DNA of 64,000 bases, from NCBI RefSeq assembly GCF_008124525.1, contig NZ_VNHJ01000003.1, forward strand, positions 186,001-250,000, given 5' to 3'. Below the pieces are notes generated by a model. That model saw nothing but the letters and a program-made list of their open reading frames with translations, did no database searches and was not told the DNA's origin. This stretch comes from Oceanicella actignis. GTDB taxonomy: Bacteria > Pseudomonadota > Alphaproteobacteria > Rhodobacterales > Rhodobacteraceae. Each line of letters starts with the position of its first letter. Positions within the stretch are counted from its first letter, which is position 1. A program made the position numbers and the translations under genes. Of this stretch, positions 47,831 through 57,466 are shown piece by piece.

Positions 47831-49824
47831 TCCGCCGCCGCCTTCGTCTCGCGCTGGCGCTTGAGCCGGCTGAGCTCGGCCATCAGCGCCGAGGCGCGCA
47901 GGATCGGGTTCGTCAGATAGTGGTCGCGCACCGGGCTGCGGAAGACCGGCGTGCGCAGCTCGCCCTCGGGCAGCAGCGGGCCCTCGTTCGGCGCGACCAG
48001 GTCGATGGCGCGCAGATGCGGCGCCGCCTCGAACATGCGCGCGCGCAGCTGCTGGAGCGTGTCGAAGGGCAGCGGCTGGCCCAGCTTGCCCGACAGCGCG
48101 CGCAGGATGGCCCAGTTCTCGCGCGCGTCGCCCGGCGGGAAGTTGGCGCGGTTGGCCAGCTGCGGCCGGCCCTCGGTGTTGACGAAGATCGCCGATTCCT
48201 CGGTGTAGGCCGCCCCCGGCAGGATCACGTCGGCCCGATGCGCGCCGCGGTCGCCATGGCTGCCCTGATAGACGACGAAGGCGCCGTCGGGCATGTCGAT
48301 CTCGTCCACGCCGAGGTTGAAGATCACCTCGGCCGACAGCGCCTCGTCCAGACCGCCCTCGGTCGTCAGGCCCAGATCCATGCCCGCCACGCGCGCCGCG
48401 GCCGTGTGCAGCACCAGAAGGCCGCCGCCCTCGCGCGCCGCCAGGCGCTGCGCGGCCGCCAGCACCGCGGCGCCGTCCTCGCCCGTCAGCGCGCCCTGCC
48501 CCACGATCACCAGCGTCGGCCCCGAGTCCTCGGCCAGCGCGGCGCGCAGCGCCTCGGCGCCCTCGCCCAGATGCGCGACCGGATAGGTCAGATCCGAGGG
48601 CGCGCCGATGCGCGCGATCTCGGCGCCGTTGAGCCAGGCCTTGCGGATGCGCGCGTTCAGCACCGGCGCCTCCTGGCGCGGGTCGGTCCCGATCAGCAGG
48701 ATGCGGCGCGCGGCGTCGATGTCCTCGATGCGCGCCGTGCCCGCATAGGCGGCGCGGTTGCCGGCCGGCAGCTTGGCGCCGTCCACGCGGCACTCGACCG
48801 CGCCGCCCAGGCCCTCGACCAGCAGACGCAGGGCGAACATCGCCTCGGTCGGCGCCAGGTCGCCCGCCACGCCCGCGACCTTGCGGCCCTTGACCGCCTC
48901 GGCCACGGCGGCGAAGGCCTCGTCCCAGCTGGCGGGTTCGAGCTTGCCCGCGCGGCGCACATAGGGCCGGTCCAGGCGCTGGCGGCGCAGCCCGTCCCAC
49001 AGGAAGCGCGAGCGGTCGGCCAGCCATTCCTCGTTCACGCCGTCATGGTTGCGCGGCACGATGCGCATCACCTCGCGCCCGCGCACGTCCACGCGGATGT
49101 TCGAGCCGAGCGCGTCCATCACGTCGATGCTCTCGGTCTTGCGCAGCTCCCACGGGCGGGCGGTGAAGGCGTAGGGCTTCGAGGTCAGCGCCCCCACCGG
49201 GCACAGGTCGATCACGTTGCCCTGCAGCTCCGAGGTCAGCATGCGCCCCAGATACGAGGTGATCTCGCTGTCCTCGCCGCGGCCCGTCTGGCCCAGCTCG
49301 GGCACGCCGGCGACCTCGGTGATGAAGCGCACGCAGCGCGTGCACGAGATGCAGCGCGTCATGCAGGTCGCCACCAGCGGCCCCAGATCCATGTCCAGCG
49401 CCGAGCGCTTGGGCTCGCGATAGCGGCTGAAATCCACGCCATAGGCCATGGCCTGGTCCTGCAGGTCGCACTCGCCGCCCTGGTCGCAGATCGGGCAGTC
49501 GAGCGGGTGGTTGATGAGCAGGAACTCCATCACCCCCTCGCGCGCCTTCTTCACCATGGGCGAGTTGGTGCGCACCTTGGGCGGTTGGCCCTCGGGACCG
49601 GGGCGCAGGTCGCGCACCTGCATGGCGCAGCTGGCCGCCGGCTTGGGCGGGCCGCCCACCACCTCGACCAGACACATGCGGCAGTTGCCCGCGATCGACA
49701 GCCGCTCGTGATAGCAGAAGCGCGGGATCTCGATCCCGGCCTCCTCGCAGGCCTGGAGGATGGTCATCGCGCCATCCACCTCGATCTCCTTGCCGTCGAT
49801 CTCGATCTTCCGAAGGTCGGTCAT
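47827..49824 (-). CDS. nuoG: NADH-quinone oxidoreductase subunit G
   Basis: The large peripheral-arm subunit with three iron-sulfur clusters; 665 residues. The N-terminal 2Fe-2S domain has [17 protein letters not shown], the His-ligated cluster region is [18 protein letters not shown], and [14 protein letters not shown] binds a 4Fe-4S cluster. The molybdopterin-oxidoreductase-like remainder lacks cofactor-binding motifs, as usual. The ATG is five bases after the nuoF stop region; the frame upstream is a shadow of nuoF. Confidence 0.97.
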   Translation of the reverse strand: MTDLRKIEIDGKEIEVDGAMTILQACEEAGIEIPRFCYHERLSIAGNCRMCLVEVVGGPPKPAASCAMQVRDLRPGPEGQPPKVRTNSPMVKKAREGVMEFLLINHPLDCPICDQGGECDLQDQAMAYGVDFSRYREPKRSALDMDLGPLVATCMTRCISCTRCVRFITEVAGVPELGQTGRGEDSEITSYLGRMLTSELQGNVIDLCPVGALTSKPYAFTARPWELRKTESIDVMDALGSNIRVDVRGREVMRIVPRNHDGVNEEWLADRSRFLWDGLRRQRLDRPYVRRAGKLEPASWDEAFAAVAEAVKGRKVAGVAGDLAPTEAMFALRLLVEGLGGAVECRVDGAKLPAGNRAAYAGTARIEDIDAARRILLIGTDPRQEAPVLNARIRKAWLNGAEIARIGAPSDLTYPVAHLGEGAEALRAALAEDSGPTLVIVGQGALTGEDGAAVLAAAQRLAAREGGGLLVLHTAAARVAGMDLGLTTEGGLDEALSAEVIFNLGVDEIDMPDGAFVVYQGSHGDRGAHRADVILPGAAYTEESAIFVNTEGRPQLANRANFPPGDARENWAILRALSGKLGQPLPFDTLQQLRARMFEAAPHLRAIDLVAPNEGPLLPEGELRTPVFRSPVRDHYLTNPILRASALMAELSRLKRQRETKAAAE

Positions 49825-49829
49825 GATGG

Positions 49830-51125
49830 TCACTCCGCCGCCACGGCGCTTGCGCGGCCGGTCTTCTTCGCCTTGATGCGGTCCTCGATCTCGTCGCGGA
49901 AATGACGGATCAGGCCCTGGATCGGCCAGGCCGCCGCGTCGCCCAGCGCGCAGATCGTGTGGCCCTCGACCTGCTTGGAGACGTCGAGCAGCATGTCGAT
50001 CTCTTCGATCTCGGCCTCGCCGCGCACGAGACGGTCCATCACCCGCATCATCCAGCCGGTGCCCTCGCGGCAGGGGGTGCACTGGCCGCAGCTCTCGTGC
50101 TTGTAGAACTTCGACAGCCGCCAGATCGCCTTGATGACGTCGGTGGACTTGTCCATCACGATCACCGCCGCCGTGCCCAGGCCCGAGCGCTGCTCGCGCA
50201 GCCAGTCGAAGTCCATGATCGCCTCGTCCGCGATCGACTTGGGCAGAAGCGGCACGGACGAGCCGCCGGGGATCACCGCCTTGAGGTTGTCCCACCCGCC
50301 GCGCACGCCGCCGCAGTGGCGCTCGAGCAGCTCGCGCAGCGGAATCGACATCGACTCCTCGACCACGCAGGGATTGTTCACATGCCCCGAGATGGCGAAC
50401 AGCTTGGTGCCCGAGTTGTTCGGCCGCCCGAAGCCGGCGAACCAGGCCGCGCCGCGGCGCAGGATGGTGGGCGTCACGGCGATGCTTTCCACGTTGTTGA
50501 CCGTGGTCGGGCAGCCGTAAAGGCCCGCATTGGCCGGGAAGGGCGGCTTGAGGCGCGGCATGCCCTTGCGCCCCTCGAGGCTTTCGAGCAGCGCCGTCTC
50601 CTCGCCGCAGATGTAGGCGCCCGCGCCGTGATGCAGGTAAAGGTCGAAATCCCAGCCCGAGCCGGCCGCGTTGCGGCCCAGAAGGCCGGCGTCGTAGGCC
50701 TCGTCGATGGCGGCCTGAAGGGCCTCGCGCTCGCGGATGAACTCGCCGCGGATGTAGATGTAGCCGACATGCGCGCCCATGGCGAAGCCGGCGATCAGGC
50801 AGCCCTCGATCAGCGTGTGCGGATCGTGGCGCATGATCTCGCGGTCCTTGCAGGTTCCCGGCTCGGATTCGTCGGCGTTGACGACCAGATAGTGCGGGCG
50901 CCCGTCGCTCTCCTTGGGCATGAACGACCATTTCAGCCCGGTCGGAAAGCCCGCGCCGCCGCGCCCGCGAAGGCCCGAGTCCTTGATTTCCTGGATGATC
51001 CAGTCGCGCCCCTTGGCGATCAGGCCGGCGGTGCCGTCCCAATGCCCGCGCGCGCGCGCGCCCTTCAGCGAGCGATCCTTCATCCCGTAGATGTTCGTGA
51101 AGATGCGATCCTGATCCGCGAGCAT
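49830..51125 (-). CDS. nuoF: NADH-quinone oxidoreductase subunit F
   Basis: The FMN- and NADH-binding subunit of complex I; 431 residues. Seen: [17 protein letters not shown] (NADH-binding glycine loop), [19 protein letters not shown] (FMN site), and the 4Fe-4S motif [15 protein letters not shown]. The ATG at 51125 is preferred to one seven codons upstream because it follows GGAAGGAAAG and gives the usual N-terminus MLADQDRIF. It is preceded by a small two-helix protein gene whose stop is two bases upstream. Confidence 0.97.
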   Translation of the reverse strand: MLADQDRIFTNIYGMKDRSLKGARARGHWDGTAGLIAKGRDWIIQEIKDSGLRGRGGAGFPTGLKWSFMPKESDGRPHYLVVNADESEPGTCKDREIMRHDPHTLIEGCLIAGFAMGAHVGYIYIRGEFIREREALQAAIDEAYDAGLLGRNAAGSGWDFDLYLHHGAGAYICGEETALLESLEGRKGMPRLKPPFPANAGLYGCPTTVNNVESIAVTPTILRRGAAWFAGFGRPNNSGTKLFAISGHVNNPCVVEESMSIPLRELLERHCGGVRGGWDNLKAVIPGGSSVPLLPKSIADEAIMDFDWLREQRSGLGTAAVIVMDKSTDVIKAIWRLSKFYKHESCGQCTPCREGTGWMMRVMDRLVRGEAEIEEIDMLLDVSKQVEGHTICALGDAAAWPIQGLIRHFRDEIEDRIKAKKTGRASAVAAE

Positions 51126-51126
51126 C

Positions 51127-51354
51127 CTACTTTCCTTCCCCGGCATCCGCGCCGTCGGCGCGCCAGACTCTCAACAGCGTCCACAGCGCCCAACCGAGCG
51201 CGGCAAGGCACAGCATGTCCGCAAGGAAGGCGTAGCGCGCCGGCAGCCCCAGCGCGCCGCCCGCCAGGCTGACGCCCATCCAGGACAGGAACGCCGCCAC
51301 GATGACGACGCTCGCCAGCCTGACCTTCGCCTTGCGCGCCTCTTGCGCCTGCAT
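51127..51354 (-). CDS. Small two-helix membrane protein encoded between nuoE and nuoF
   Basis: A 75-residue protein: a basic N-terminus ([13 protein letters not shown]), a first helix (about 13-32), a loop with GLPARYAF, a second helix (about 40-60), and an acidic tail. I recall a family called DUF5337 of this size beside nuo genes in Rhodobacterales, but cannot confirm it here. The stop lies next to the nuoF start and the ATG follows a purine-rich GAAGGCGAAG. It may be an accessory or assembly protein of complex I. Confidence 0.7.
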   Translation of the reverse strand: MQAQEARKAKVRLASVVIVAAFLSWMGVSLAGGALGLPARYAFLADMLCLAALGWALWTLLRVWRADGADAGEGK

Positions 51355-51501
51355 CTCGTCTTCGCCTTCCCTTCGGGCGTCGCCGCCCCGATGGTCCCGA
51401 CCGGCCGGGCCGCGTCGCGCCCGATGGCCCGCCCGCGCCGCCGACCATGCCCCGCCCGCGCCCCGGCGGGCGCGGCCCGGCATGTCTTCCGCCCCGCGCC
51501 C

Positions 51502-52197
51502 TCAGCCGCCCGACAGGGCCTGCGCCGCCCGCGCCGCCTCGGCGCGCGCGCGCGCGGCGGCCTCGGCCGCGGCATGAACGGCCGCAAGCTCGGGGTCCGC
51601 GGGCTGCGCGGCGGCGGCGCTCGGCGCGGCGGCGGCCGCTCCGGCCGCGCCGGCCAGCTGCGCGGCGGCGCGCGCCGCCTCGGCCCGGGCCCGCGCCGCG
51701 GCCTCGGCCTCGGCCGCCGCATGGGCGGCGGCCAGCTCGGCATCGGGCTGCGCGTCGGCTCCCATGCCGGAACCCGAGCCCGCCCCGGTCGCGGACGCGG
51801 CGCCCGCGGCCCGGGCCGCCTGCTGCGCCGGCGCGGCTTCGGCGGGCGCCGTTTCAGCAGGCGCGGCTTCGGCGGGCGCGGCCTGGGCGTCTGCGCCCTG
51901 GCCCGGCGCGGAGGCCTCCTGCGCGCCGCTCATGCCGCCCGCAGCGGGCGCGGACGCCGCGCGCGCGCCCGAATTCTGCGCGCCGATCGGCGGCGATGCG
52001 GCCGCGCGCGTCGCCCCGCGCGCCGCGCAGATGCGCCGCGCCAGCAGCGCCAGAACGACGAAGGCGACGACGAAGATCCCGACGCTGGTCGCGACGCCGC
52101 CGCCGACGAGCCACGCCGCCGCCGCCGCGCCCAGCGCCGCGGCGGCCAGTCCGTTGCGCCCGCAGCGGCGCGCAGCCTGTTCCTTCTCGTCGCTCAT
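51502..52197 (-). CDS. Ala-rich membrane-anchored protein with duplicated C-terminal helix, encoded after nuoE
   Basis: An unrecognised 231-residue protein. A polar N-terminus (MSDEKEQAARRCGRNG) leads into one or two hydrophobic helices (about residues 17-52), then a basic stretch and a long Ala/Pro/Gln-rich linker (about 60-150). The C-terminus has two copies of a helical unit: the first begins with DAELAAAHAAAEAEAAARA, the second with DPELAAVHAAAEAAARARA, each ending in an AQL/AQAL-G pattern. This looks like coiled coil or extended helix. It lies 35 bp after nuoE and 147 bp before the next small gene. GC-biased shadow coding is possible in such composition, but the start, the hydrophobic region and the internal duplication favour a real gene. 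Confidence 0.6.
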   Translation of the reverse strand: MSDEKEQAARRCGRNGLAAAALGAAAAAWLVGGGVATSVGIFVVAFVVLALLARRICAARGATRAAASPPIGAQNSGARAASAPAAGGMSGAQEASAPGQGADAQAAPAEAAPAETAPAEAAPAQQAARAAGAASATGAGSGSGMGADAQPDAELAAAHAAAEAEAAARARAEAARAAAQLAGAAGAAAAAPSAAAAQPADPELAAVHAAAEAAARARAEAARAAQALSGG

Positions 52198-52232
52198 CGT
52201 CGTGCCTTTCTGGCGCCGCGCGCCGCTTGCCG

Positions 52233-53234
52233 TCACTCGCTCGAGGGAACCTCGCCGCGTTCGACCCGCTCGGAAAACTCGGTCTTGCCGCCCTCGGCCA
52301 GCGTGCGCGCCTGCGCCACCCACTCGTCGCGCGCGACGCGGCCCTTGAAGCCCTCGAGGCGCGAGTCGATCCAGGCCGCATGGGCGGGCGTCCAGGCCGC
52401 GATCTGGCGGTAGAGATAGACGCCCAGATCGTTCAGCATTTTCTCAAGTTTCGGCCCGATGCCCTTGATCTTCTTCAGGTCATCGGCCCCTTCGGCGGGC
52501 GGCGCCGACATCAGCTCGGGCGCTTCGCCCTCGGCGGCGGCCGCGGGCGACGCCTCTTCCTCGCCGGTGATGCGCGCGATCGTGTCGCCCTTGGCCAGCG
52601 CCAGCGCCACCGAGGCGTTGGCCGCCTGCCGCTCTTCGGGCGGGATGATCAGCGTCGTGGGCCCGCCCTTGGGCTCGGCGGCGAAGCGACCGTTCTGCGG
52701 GCCGGGGCGCGGAACCTCGCCGCGGGCGAAGGCGTCGAGAATGGCGGCGAAGCTTTCGGCCGTCAGATCCTCGTAGAAATCCTTGCCGATCTGCACCATG
52801 GGCGCGTTGGCGCAGGCGCCCAGACACTCGACCTCTTCCCACGAGAAGCGCCCGTCCGCCGACAGCTGGTGCGGCTTGGGGGCGATCTTCTCCTTGCAGA
52901 CGGCGATCAGATCCTCGGCGCCGCAGATCATGCACGAGGTCGTGCCGCACACCTGCACATGCGCCACGCTGCCCACCGGCTGGAGCTGGAACATGAAGTA
53001 GAAGGTCGCGACCTCGAGCGCGCGGATGTAGGGCATGCCCAGCATGTCGGCGACGTATTCGATCGCCGGCCGGGTCAGCCAGCCCTCCTGCTCCTGCGCG
53101 CGCCACAGGAGCGGGATGATCGCCGAGGCCTGGCGGCCCTCGGGATACTTGGCGATCTGCTTCTTCGCCCATTCCAGATTGGCGGGGGTGAAGGCGAAGC
53201 TGTCGGGCTGTTCGTGATGAAGGCGGCGAAGCAT
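52233..53234 (-). CDS. nuoE: NADH-quinone oxidoreductase subunit E with C-terminal helix-hairpin-helix extension
   Basis: Binds the off-pathway 2Fe-2S cluster N1a next to NuoF. The first roughly 175 residues are the thioredoxin-like domain with cluster ligands in [13 protein letters not shown] and [11 protein letters not shown]. coli NuoE has about 166 residues; this product has 333. The extra half is an Ala/Pro/Glu linker and then, from about residue 250, [20 protein letters not shown] and [18 protein letters not shown], a helix-hairpin-helix module like those of DNA-binding proteins. From memory this fusion is seen in Rhodobacterales NuoE. Whether it binds nucleic acid or a partner subunit is unknown. 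Its start directly abuts the upstream 74-residue gene. Confidence 0.95.
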   Translation of the reverse strand: MLRRLHHEQPDSFAFTPANLEWAKKQIAKYPEGRQASAIIPLLWRAQEQEGWLTRPAIEYVADMLGMPYIRALEVATFYFMFQLQPVGSVAHVQVCGTTSCMICGAEDLIAVCKEKIAPKPHQLSADGRFSWEEVECLGACANAPMVQIGKDFYEDLTAESFAAILDAFARGEVPRPGPQNGRFAAEPKGGPTTLIIPPEERQAANASVALALAKGDTIARITGEEEASPAAAAEGEAPELMSAPPAEGADDLKKIKGIGPKLEKMLNDLGVYLYRQIAAWTPAHAAWIDSRLEGFKGRVARDEWVAQARTLAEGGKTEFSERVERGEVPSSE

Positions 53235-53459
53235 TCAATCCATCCTGTCACAGATCGCGGGCCGCAGCCCGTTCCAGAGAATCAGCGAAGCGGGCCGGGT
53301 CGCCGCAAGCGTGACGACGACCGCCGCGGCCGCCAGCGCCGCCCCCGCCAGAAAGCGCCGGGGCCACCGCGCCGCCGCCGTCCCCGCGAACAGCGCCAGA
53401 ACGAACGGCGCAAGCCCGATCGCAAGCCCCGCCAGACGCCATTTCTCGCAATAGTCCAT
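53235..53459 (-). CDS. Small two-helix membrane protein encoded between nuoD and nuoE
   Basis: A 74-residue protein with a short polar N-terminus (MDYCEKWR), helix one at about residues 9-29, an Arg-rich turn (RWPRRF), helix two at about 36-54, and a C-terminal segment ending CDRMD. Cys residues lie at both ends. No known family comes to mind. It begins nine bases after the nuoD stop codon and its stop codon directly abuts the nuoE start codon, so it is part of the same transcript and probably translationally coupled. Confidence 0.7.
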   Translation of the reverse strand: MDYCEKWRLAGLAIGLAPFVLALFAGTAAARWPRRFLAGAALAAAAVVVTLAATRPASLILWNGLRPAICDRMD

Positions 53460-53468
53460 CCGCCGCGC

Positions 53469-54674
53469 TCATCGGTCGATCTCGCCGAACACGATGTCGA
53501 GCGAGCCGATGATCGCCGACACGTCCGCCAGCTGATGGCCCCGCGCGATGTGGTCCATGGCCGCCAGATGCGCATAGCCCGGCGCGCGCAGCTTGACCCG
53601 GTAGGGCTTGTTCGTGCCGTCCGAGACCAGATAGACGCCGAACTCGCCCTTGGGCGCCTCGATCGCGGCGTAGACCTCGCCGGCGGGCACGTGGAAGCCC
53701 TCGGTGTAGAGCTTGAAGTGATGGATCAGCGCCTCCATCGAGGTCTTCATCTGCGCGCGGCGCGGCGGCGCGATCTTGCCGCGCGCCAGCACGTCCTCGC
53801 CCTTGCAGGCGTCGAGCTTCTCGATCGCCTGGCGCATGATCTTGACGCTTTCGCGCATCTCCTCCATGCGGCACAGATAGCGGTCGTAGCAGTCGCCGTT
53901 CTTGCCCACGGGGATCTTGAAGTCGAACTCGTCATACAGCTCGTAGGGCTGGGCGCGGCGCAGGTCCCAGGGCAGGCCCGAGCCGCGCACCATCACCCCC
54001 GAGAAGCCCCAGGCCTGGGCCTCTTCCTTCGAGACGACGGCGATGTCCACGTTGCGCTGCTTGAAGATGCGGTTGTCGGTCAGCAGCCCCTCGAGATCGT
54101 CCAGAACCTGCGGGAACTCCTCGGTCCAGGCCATGATGTCGTCGATCAGATCCTGCGGCAGGTCCTGATGCACGCCGCCGGGGCGGAAATAGGCCGCGTG
54201 CAGGCGGGCGCCGCTGGCGCGCTCGTAGAACACCATCAGCTTCTCGCGCTCTTCGAAGCCCCACAGCGGCGGGGTCAGCGCGCCCACGTCCATGGCCTGG
54301 GTGGTGACGTTGAGCAGATGGTTCAGGATGCGCCCGATCTCGGAATAGAGCACGCGGATCAGCGAGGCGCGGCGCGGGATCTCGACCCCCGCCAGCTTCT
54401 CGATCGCCAGGCACCAGGCGTGCTCCTGGTTCATCGGCGCGACGTAGTCGAGCCGGTCCAGATAAGGCAGGTTCTGAAGGTAGGTCCGCGCCTCCATCAG
54501 CTTCTCGGTGCCGCGGTGGAGCAGGCCGATATGGGGGTCGCAGCGCTCGACGATCTCGCCGTCCAGCTCGACCACCATGCGAAGAACGCCATGCGCCGCA
54601 GGGTGTTGCGGGCCGAAGTTGATGTTGAAGTTGCGGATGCGCTGCTCGGCGGCGCGGAAATCCTGTCCGTCCAT
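53469..54674 (-). CDS. nuoD: NADH-quinone oxidoreductase subunit D
   Basis: The 49-kDa-type subunit that forms the quinone site with NuoB; 401 residues, not fused to NuoC. Seen: [19 protein letters not shown] (quinone-site His), [16 protein letters not shown], and the C-terminal [22 protein letters not shown]. The ATG follows GGAGGG by seven bases and shares one base with the stop of the small upstream gene (TGATG). Confidence 0.97.
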   Translation of the reverse strand: MDGQDFRAAEQRIRNFNINFGPQHPAAHGVLRMVVELDGEIVERCDPHIGLLHRGTEKLMEARTYLQNLPYLDRLDYVAPMNQEHAWCLAIEKLAGVEIPRRASLIRVLYSEIGRILNHLLNVTTQAMDVGALTPPLWGFEEREKLMVFYERASGARLHAAYFRPGGVHQDLPQDLIDDIMAWTEEFPQVLDDLEGLLTDNRIFKQRNVDIAVVSKEEAQAWGFSGVMVRGSGLPWDLRRAQPYELYDEFDFKIPVGKNGDCYDRYLCRMEEMRESVKIMRQAIEKLDACKGEDVLARGKIAPPRRAQMKTSMEALIHHFKLYTEGFHVPAGEVYAAIEAPKGEFGVYLVSDGTNKPYRVKLRAPGYAHLAAMDHIARGHQLADVSAIIGSLDIVFGEIDR

Positions 54675-54844
54675 CACGAAGCCCTCCGGTCGGCGCGCGC
54701 GGCCATGACCCAAAGAAGAACGATCAGCCCGAGCGGGATCGCGCAGATCAGCGCCCAGAGCGGGTTGATCCCGTAGCCGGGAAGCAGCTTGAACATCGGG
54801 ATGACGACCAGCGCCGCCATGACGATGTAGAGCAGGCCCTCCAT
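54674..54844 (-). CDS. 56-residue two-helix membrane protein encoded between nuoC and nuoD
   Basis: A very short protein with helix one at about residues 3-21, a loop containing PGYGINP, helix two at about 29-48, and a basic end (ARADRRAS). The start shares a base with the nuoC stop and the stop shares a base with the nuoD start, both as TGATG, so ribosomes can pass straight through. This double coupling is good evidence that it is translated. Function unknown; a complex I accessory or assembly role is inferred from position only. Confidence 0.65.
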   Translation of the reverse strand: MEGLLYIVMAALVVIPMFKLLPGYGINPLWALICAIPLGLIVLLWVMAARADRRAS

Positions 54845-55449
54845 CACGCGCCCGCCCCCTTCTCGTCGCCGGGAAGGATGTATTCGGCCCCCTCCCAGGG
54901 CGACATGAAGTCGAAGCGCCGGTATTCCTGCGTCAGCTTGACCGGCTCGTAGACGACGCGCTTGAGCTCTTCGTCGTAGCGCACCTCGACATAGCCGGTC
55001 ATGGGGAAGTCCTTGCGCAGCGGATAGCCCGTGAAGCCGTAATCGGTCAGGATCCGCCGCAGGTCCGGGTGCCCCGAGAACATGATGCCGAACATGTCGA
55101 ACGCCTCGCGCTCGAACCAGTTGGCCGAGGGATGGATGTCGACGATCGAGGGCGCGATCTCGCCCTCGCGCACATGCGCCTTCACGCGCACGCGCAGGTT
55201 CTGGTGCATGGACAGAAGGTGATAGACCAGCTCGAAGCGCTTCTCGCGCTCGGGGTAGTCCACGCCGCAGATGTCCACCAGCGTGGTGAAGCGGCACGAG
55301 GCGTCGTCGCGCAGGAAGCGGATCGCCTCGGGGATGCGGTCGAGCGCGACGGTGATCGTCAGCTCGCCCCGCTCGATGCGCGACGCGACGAAGGCGTCGG
55401 GCTGGCGCTGGGCGACCAGTTCGGCGATTTCCTTGAGCGCCTCGTTCAT
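54844..55449 (-). CDS. nuoC: NADH-quinone oxidoreductase subunit C
   Basis: The 30-kDa-type subunit of the peripheral arm; 201 residues, separate from NuoD. The signature region is complete: [20 protein letters not shown] followed by [16 protein letters not shown]. The C-terminus ends with [17 protein letters not shown], a usual alphaproteobacterial tail. It starts 24 bp after nuoB and is coupled to the 56-residue gene. Confidence 0.97.
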   Translation of the reverse strand: MNEALKEIAELVAQRQPDAFVASRIERGELTITVALDRIPEAIRFLRDDASCRFTTLVDICGVDYPEREKRFELVYHLLSMHQNLRVRVKAHVREGEIAPSIVDIHPSANWFEREAFDMFGIMFSGHPDLRRILTDYGFTGYPLRKDFPMTGYVEVRYDEELKRVVYEPVKLTQEYRRFDFMSPWEGAEYILPGDEKGAGA

Positions 55450-55473
55450 GATGCGTGCCTCCGGGGTTCGGCC

Positions 55474-56028
55474 TCAGCGCGTGATGGTTCCGGTGCGGCG
55501 GATCTTCCGCTGCAGCTGGAGAATGCCGTAGAGCAGCGCCTCGGCCGTGGGCGGGCAGCCGGGAACGTAGATGTCCACCGGCACGATCCGGTCGCAGCCG
55601 CGCACCACCGAGTAGCTGTAGTGGTAGTAGCCGCCGCCATTGGCGCAGGAGCCCATCGAGATGACGTAGCGCGGCTCGGGCATCTGGTCATACACCTTGC
55701 GCAGCGCCGGGGCCATCTTGTTGGTCAGCGTGCCGGCGACGATCATCACGTCCGACTGGCGCGGCGAGGCGCGCGGCGCGAAGCCGAACCGCTCGGCGTC
55801 GTAGCGCGGCATCGAGGTCTGCATCATCTCGACCGCGCAGCACGCCAGGCCGAAGGTCATCCAGAACAGCGAACCCGTGCGCGCCCAGGTGATCAGGTCC
55901 TCGGCGCTGGTCAGCAGAAAGCCCTTGTCGGCCAGCTCGTCGGACAGGCGGCGGGTCATCGCCTCCTTGTCGGGGCCGGCCGCGACGGACAGCGCGGCGC
56001 TCGAGGCGGACTGCGGCGTCACTCCCAT
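55474..56028 (-). CDS. nuoB: NADH-quinone oxidoreductase subunit B
   Basis: Holds cluster N2, the last iron-sulfur cluster before quinone; 184 residues. The ligands are in [11 protein letters not shown] (adjacent Cys pair), [19 protein letters not shown] and [16 protein letters not shown]. The N-terminal 25 residues are variable. The ATG overlaps the end of nuoA by ten bases; the frame is open upstream only as a shadow of nuoA. Confidence 0.97.
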   Translation of the reverse strand: MGVTPQSASSAALSVAAGPDKEAMTRRLSDELADKGFLLTSAEDLITWARTGSLFWMTFGLACCAVEMMQTSMPRYDAERFGFAPRASPRQSDVMIVAGTLTNKMAPALRKVYDQMPEPRYVISMGSCANGGGYYHYSYSVVRGCDRIVPVDIYVPGCPPTAEALLYGILQLQRKIRRTGTITR

Positions 56029-56384
56029 TCCAGGGCTCCCTTCTTCCACTCGTAGGCGAAGCCGACCGTCAGCACCGCCAGGAACACCATCATCGACCAG
56101 AAGGCCAGCTCGCCATGGTCGGGAAAGGCCGCCGCCCAGGGGAACAGGAAGGCCACCTCGAGGTCGAAGATGATGAACAGGATCGAGACGAGGTAGAAGC
56201 GCACGTCGAACTTCATGCGCGCGTCGTCGAAGGCGTTGAAGCCGCACTCGTAGGCCGAGACCTTCTCGGGGTCGGGGCGGCGCACCGCGAGCACCGCCGC
56301 GGCCAGGATCAGCACCAGGCCCAGCGCCACCGCCAGGGCCAGAAAAATCAGGATCGGGAGATACTCGCGAAGAAGGTCTTCCAT
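56019..56384 (-). CDS. nuoA: NADH-quinone oxidoreductase subunit A
   Basis: A three-helix membrane subunit that begins the operon; 121 residues. The conserved loop [20 protein letters not shown] and the helix [16 protein letters not shown] are present. The ATG at 56384 is seven bases after GGAGGG. The promoter must lie in the gap between it and the tRNA-Asp gene upstream (56385-56578), where I see no clear -35/-10 pair. Confidence 0.97.
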   Translation of the reverse strand: MEDLLREYLPILIFLALAVALGLVLILAAAVLAVRRPDPEKVSAYECGFNAFDDARMKFDVRFYLVSILFIIFDLEVAFLFPWAAAFPDHGELAFWSMMVFLAVLTVGFAYEWKKGALEWE

Positions 56385-56578
56385 CAGGGGCCCTCCGGCT
56401 GGCAACGGTCCCGAACGCCTGCGTTTCAAGACCTGCGGCGCTTCTAAACCCGCCCGCGGGCAAGGTCAACCAAGCGCGCCCTCGCGCGCGGGGCGATGTT
56501 GCGCCCGAAGGGCTCGCGCGGGAGACGGGCGCGGGGCGGGGGCGGACGTGCCGGACGACAGAGGGGGAGCGAAGAGAG

Positions 56579-56655
56579 TGGCGCGGTTGACGGGGCTCGA
56601 ACCCGCGACCTCCGGCGTGACAGGCCGGCACTCTAACCGACTGAGCTACAACCGC
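56579..56655 (-). tRNA. tRNA-Asp (anticodon GTC)
   Basis: A complete cloverleaf on the minus strand: acceptor GCGGTTG/CAACCGC, D-arm GCTCAGTCGGTTAGAG, anticodon loop CTGTCAC (GTC), T-loop GTTCGAGCC, discriminator G and an encoded CCA. Confidence 0.96.
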
Positions 56656-56773
56656 AGCCGCCGACACCGGGCCTCGGCCCGATGTGGGGCGGGTTTTAGG
56701 GCCGCCCCGCGCGGGCGTCAAGAGGCGATGTCGCCCCCGCGCGCGGAAATTCGCCCCGCCCGGGACGCCCGCC

Positions 56774-56846
56774 GCCCGCGCCCCGCCCGCGCCCCGCCCG
56801 CGCCCCGATCGTCCCGCCGCGCCGCCCCTCGATGCCGCCCCTCGAT
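56774..56846. repeat. Short tandem repeats upstream of the TerB-like gene
   Basis: Three copies of the 11-bp unit GCCCGCGCCCC (56774-56806) are followed by two copies of the 13-bp unit GCCGCCCCTCGAT (56821-56846). The 269-bp gap between tRNA-Asp and the next gene shows nothing else. Confidence 0.65.
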
Positions 56847-56924
56847 GCCGGGCCCTTGCATCGGCGCCGGCGCGGCGCGATGGTCGCCGGAAGCGGCGGA
56901 TGCGAGGAGAAAGGAAAGGGCGCC

Positions 56925-57398
56925 ATGTTCAAGTCGATCCTCGATCTTCTGAGCGGACGCGCGGCGCAGCCCCTGCCGCCCGAGGACGGGCGCGTGGCGC
57001 TGGCGGCGCTGCTGGTGCGCGCGGCGCGCGCCGACGGCGTGTTCGACGAGGACGAGCGCCGCGCCGTCGCCGCCGCCCTGGCCGCGCGCCACGGGCTGGA
57101 CCAGGCCGCCGCCCGCGCCCTGACCCGCCAGGCCGAGGAGATCGAGCGCGAAGCCCCCGACACGGTGCGATTCACCCGCGCGCTCAAGAACGCCACGCCA
57201 TACGAAGAGCGCGCCGCGCTGGTCGAGGCGCTGTGGCGCGTCATCCTGGCCGACGGACGCCGCGCCCCCGAAGAGGATGCGCTGGCGCGGCAGGTCTGCG
57301 CGCTTCTGGGCGTGTCCGACCAGGACGGCGCGCTGGCCCGCCGCAGGGCCGAGGCCGCCGGCGGCCCGGACGCGCGCGGCCCCGGGCCCGGATCCTGA
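56925..57398 (+). CDS. TerB-like domain protein
   Basis: A 157-residue, mostly helical cytoplasmic protein of the TerB/DjlA-N type. The repeated acidic metal-binding pattern is visible twice: [20 protein letters not shown] (about residues 25-45) and [20 protein letters not shown] (about 100-120). These D-x-x-x-D/E loops bind divalent metal in TerB-like proteins. The family links to tellurite resistance, phage defence and stress in different bacteria; no other ter gene is adjacent. The ATG is chosen for its AAGGAAAGG site. The last 15 residues are Gly/Pro-rich. Confidence 0.82.
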   Translation: MFKSILDLLSGRAAQPLPPEDGRVALAALLVRAARADGVFDEDERRAVAAALAARHGLDQAAARALTRQAEEIEREAPDTVRFTRALKNATPYEERAALVEALWRVILADGRRAPEEDALARQVCALLGVSDQDGALARRRAEAAGGPDARGPGPGS

Positions 57399-57466
57399 CC
57401 CCCGCCATTGCCGAGTCGCGCCCACGGCCGGCTCGCGCCCATGACCGACTCGCAAGGAGAACGCCC

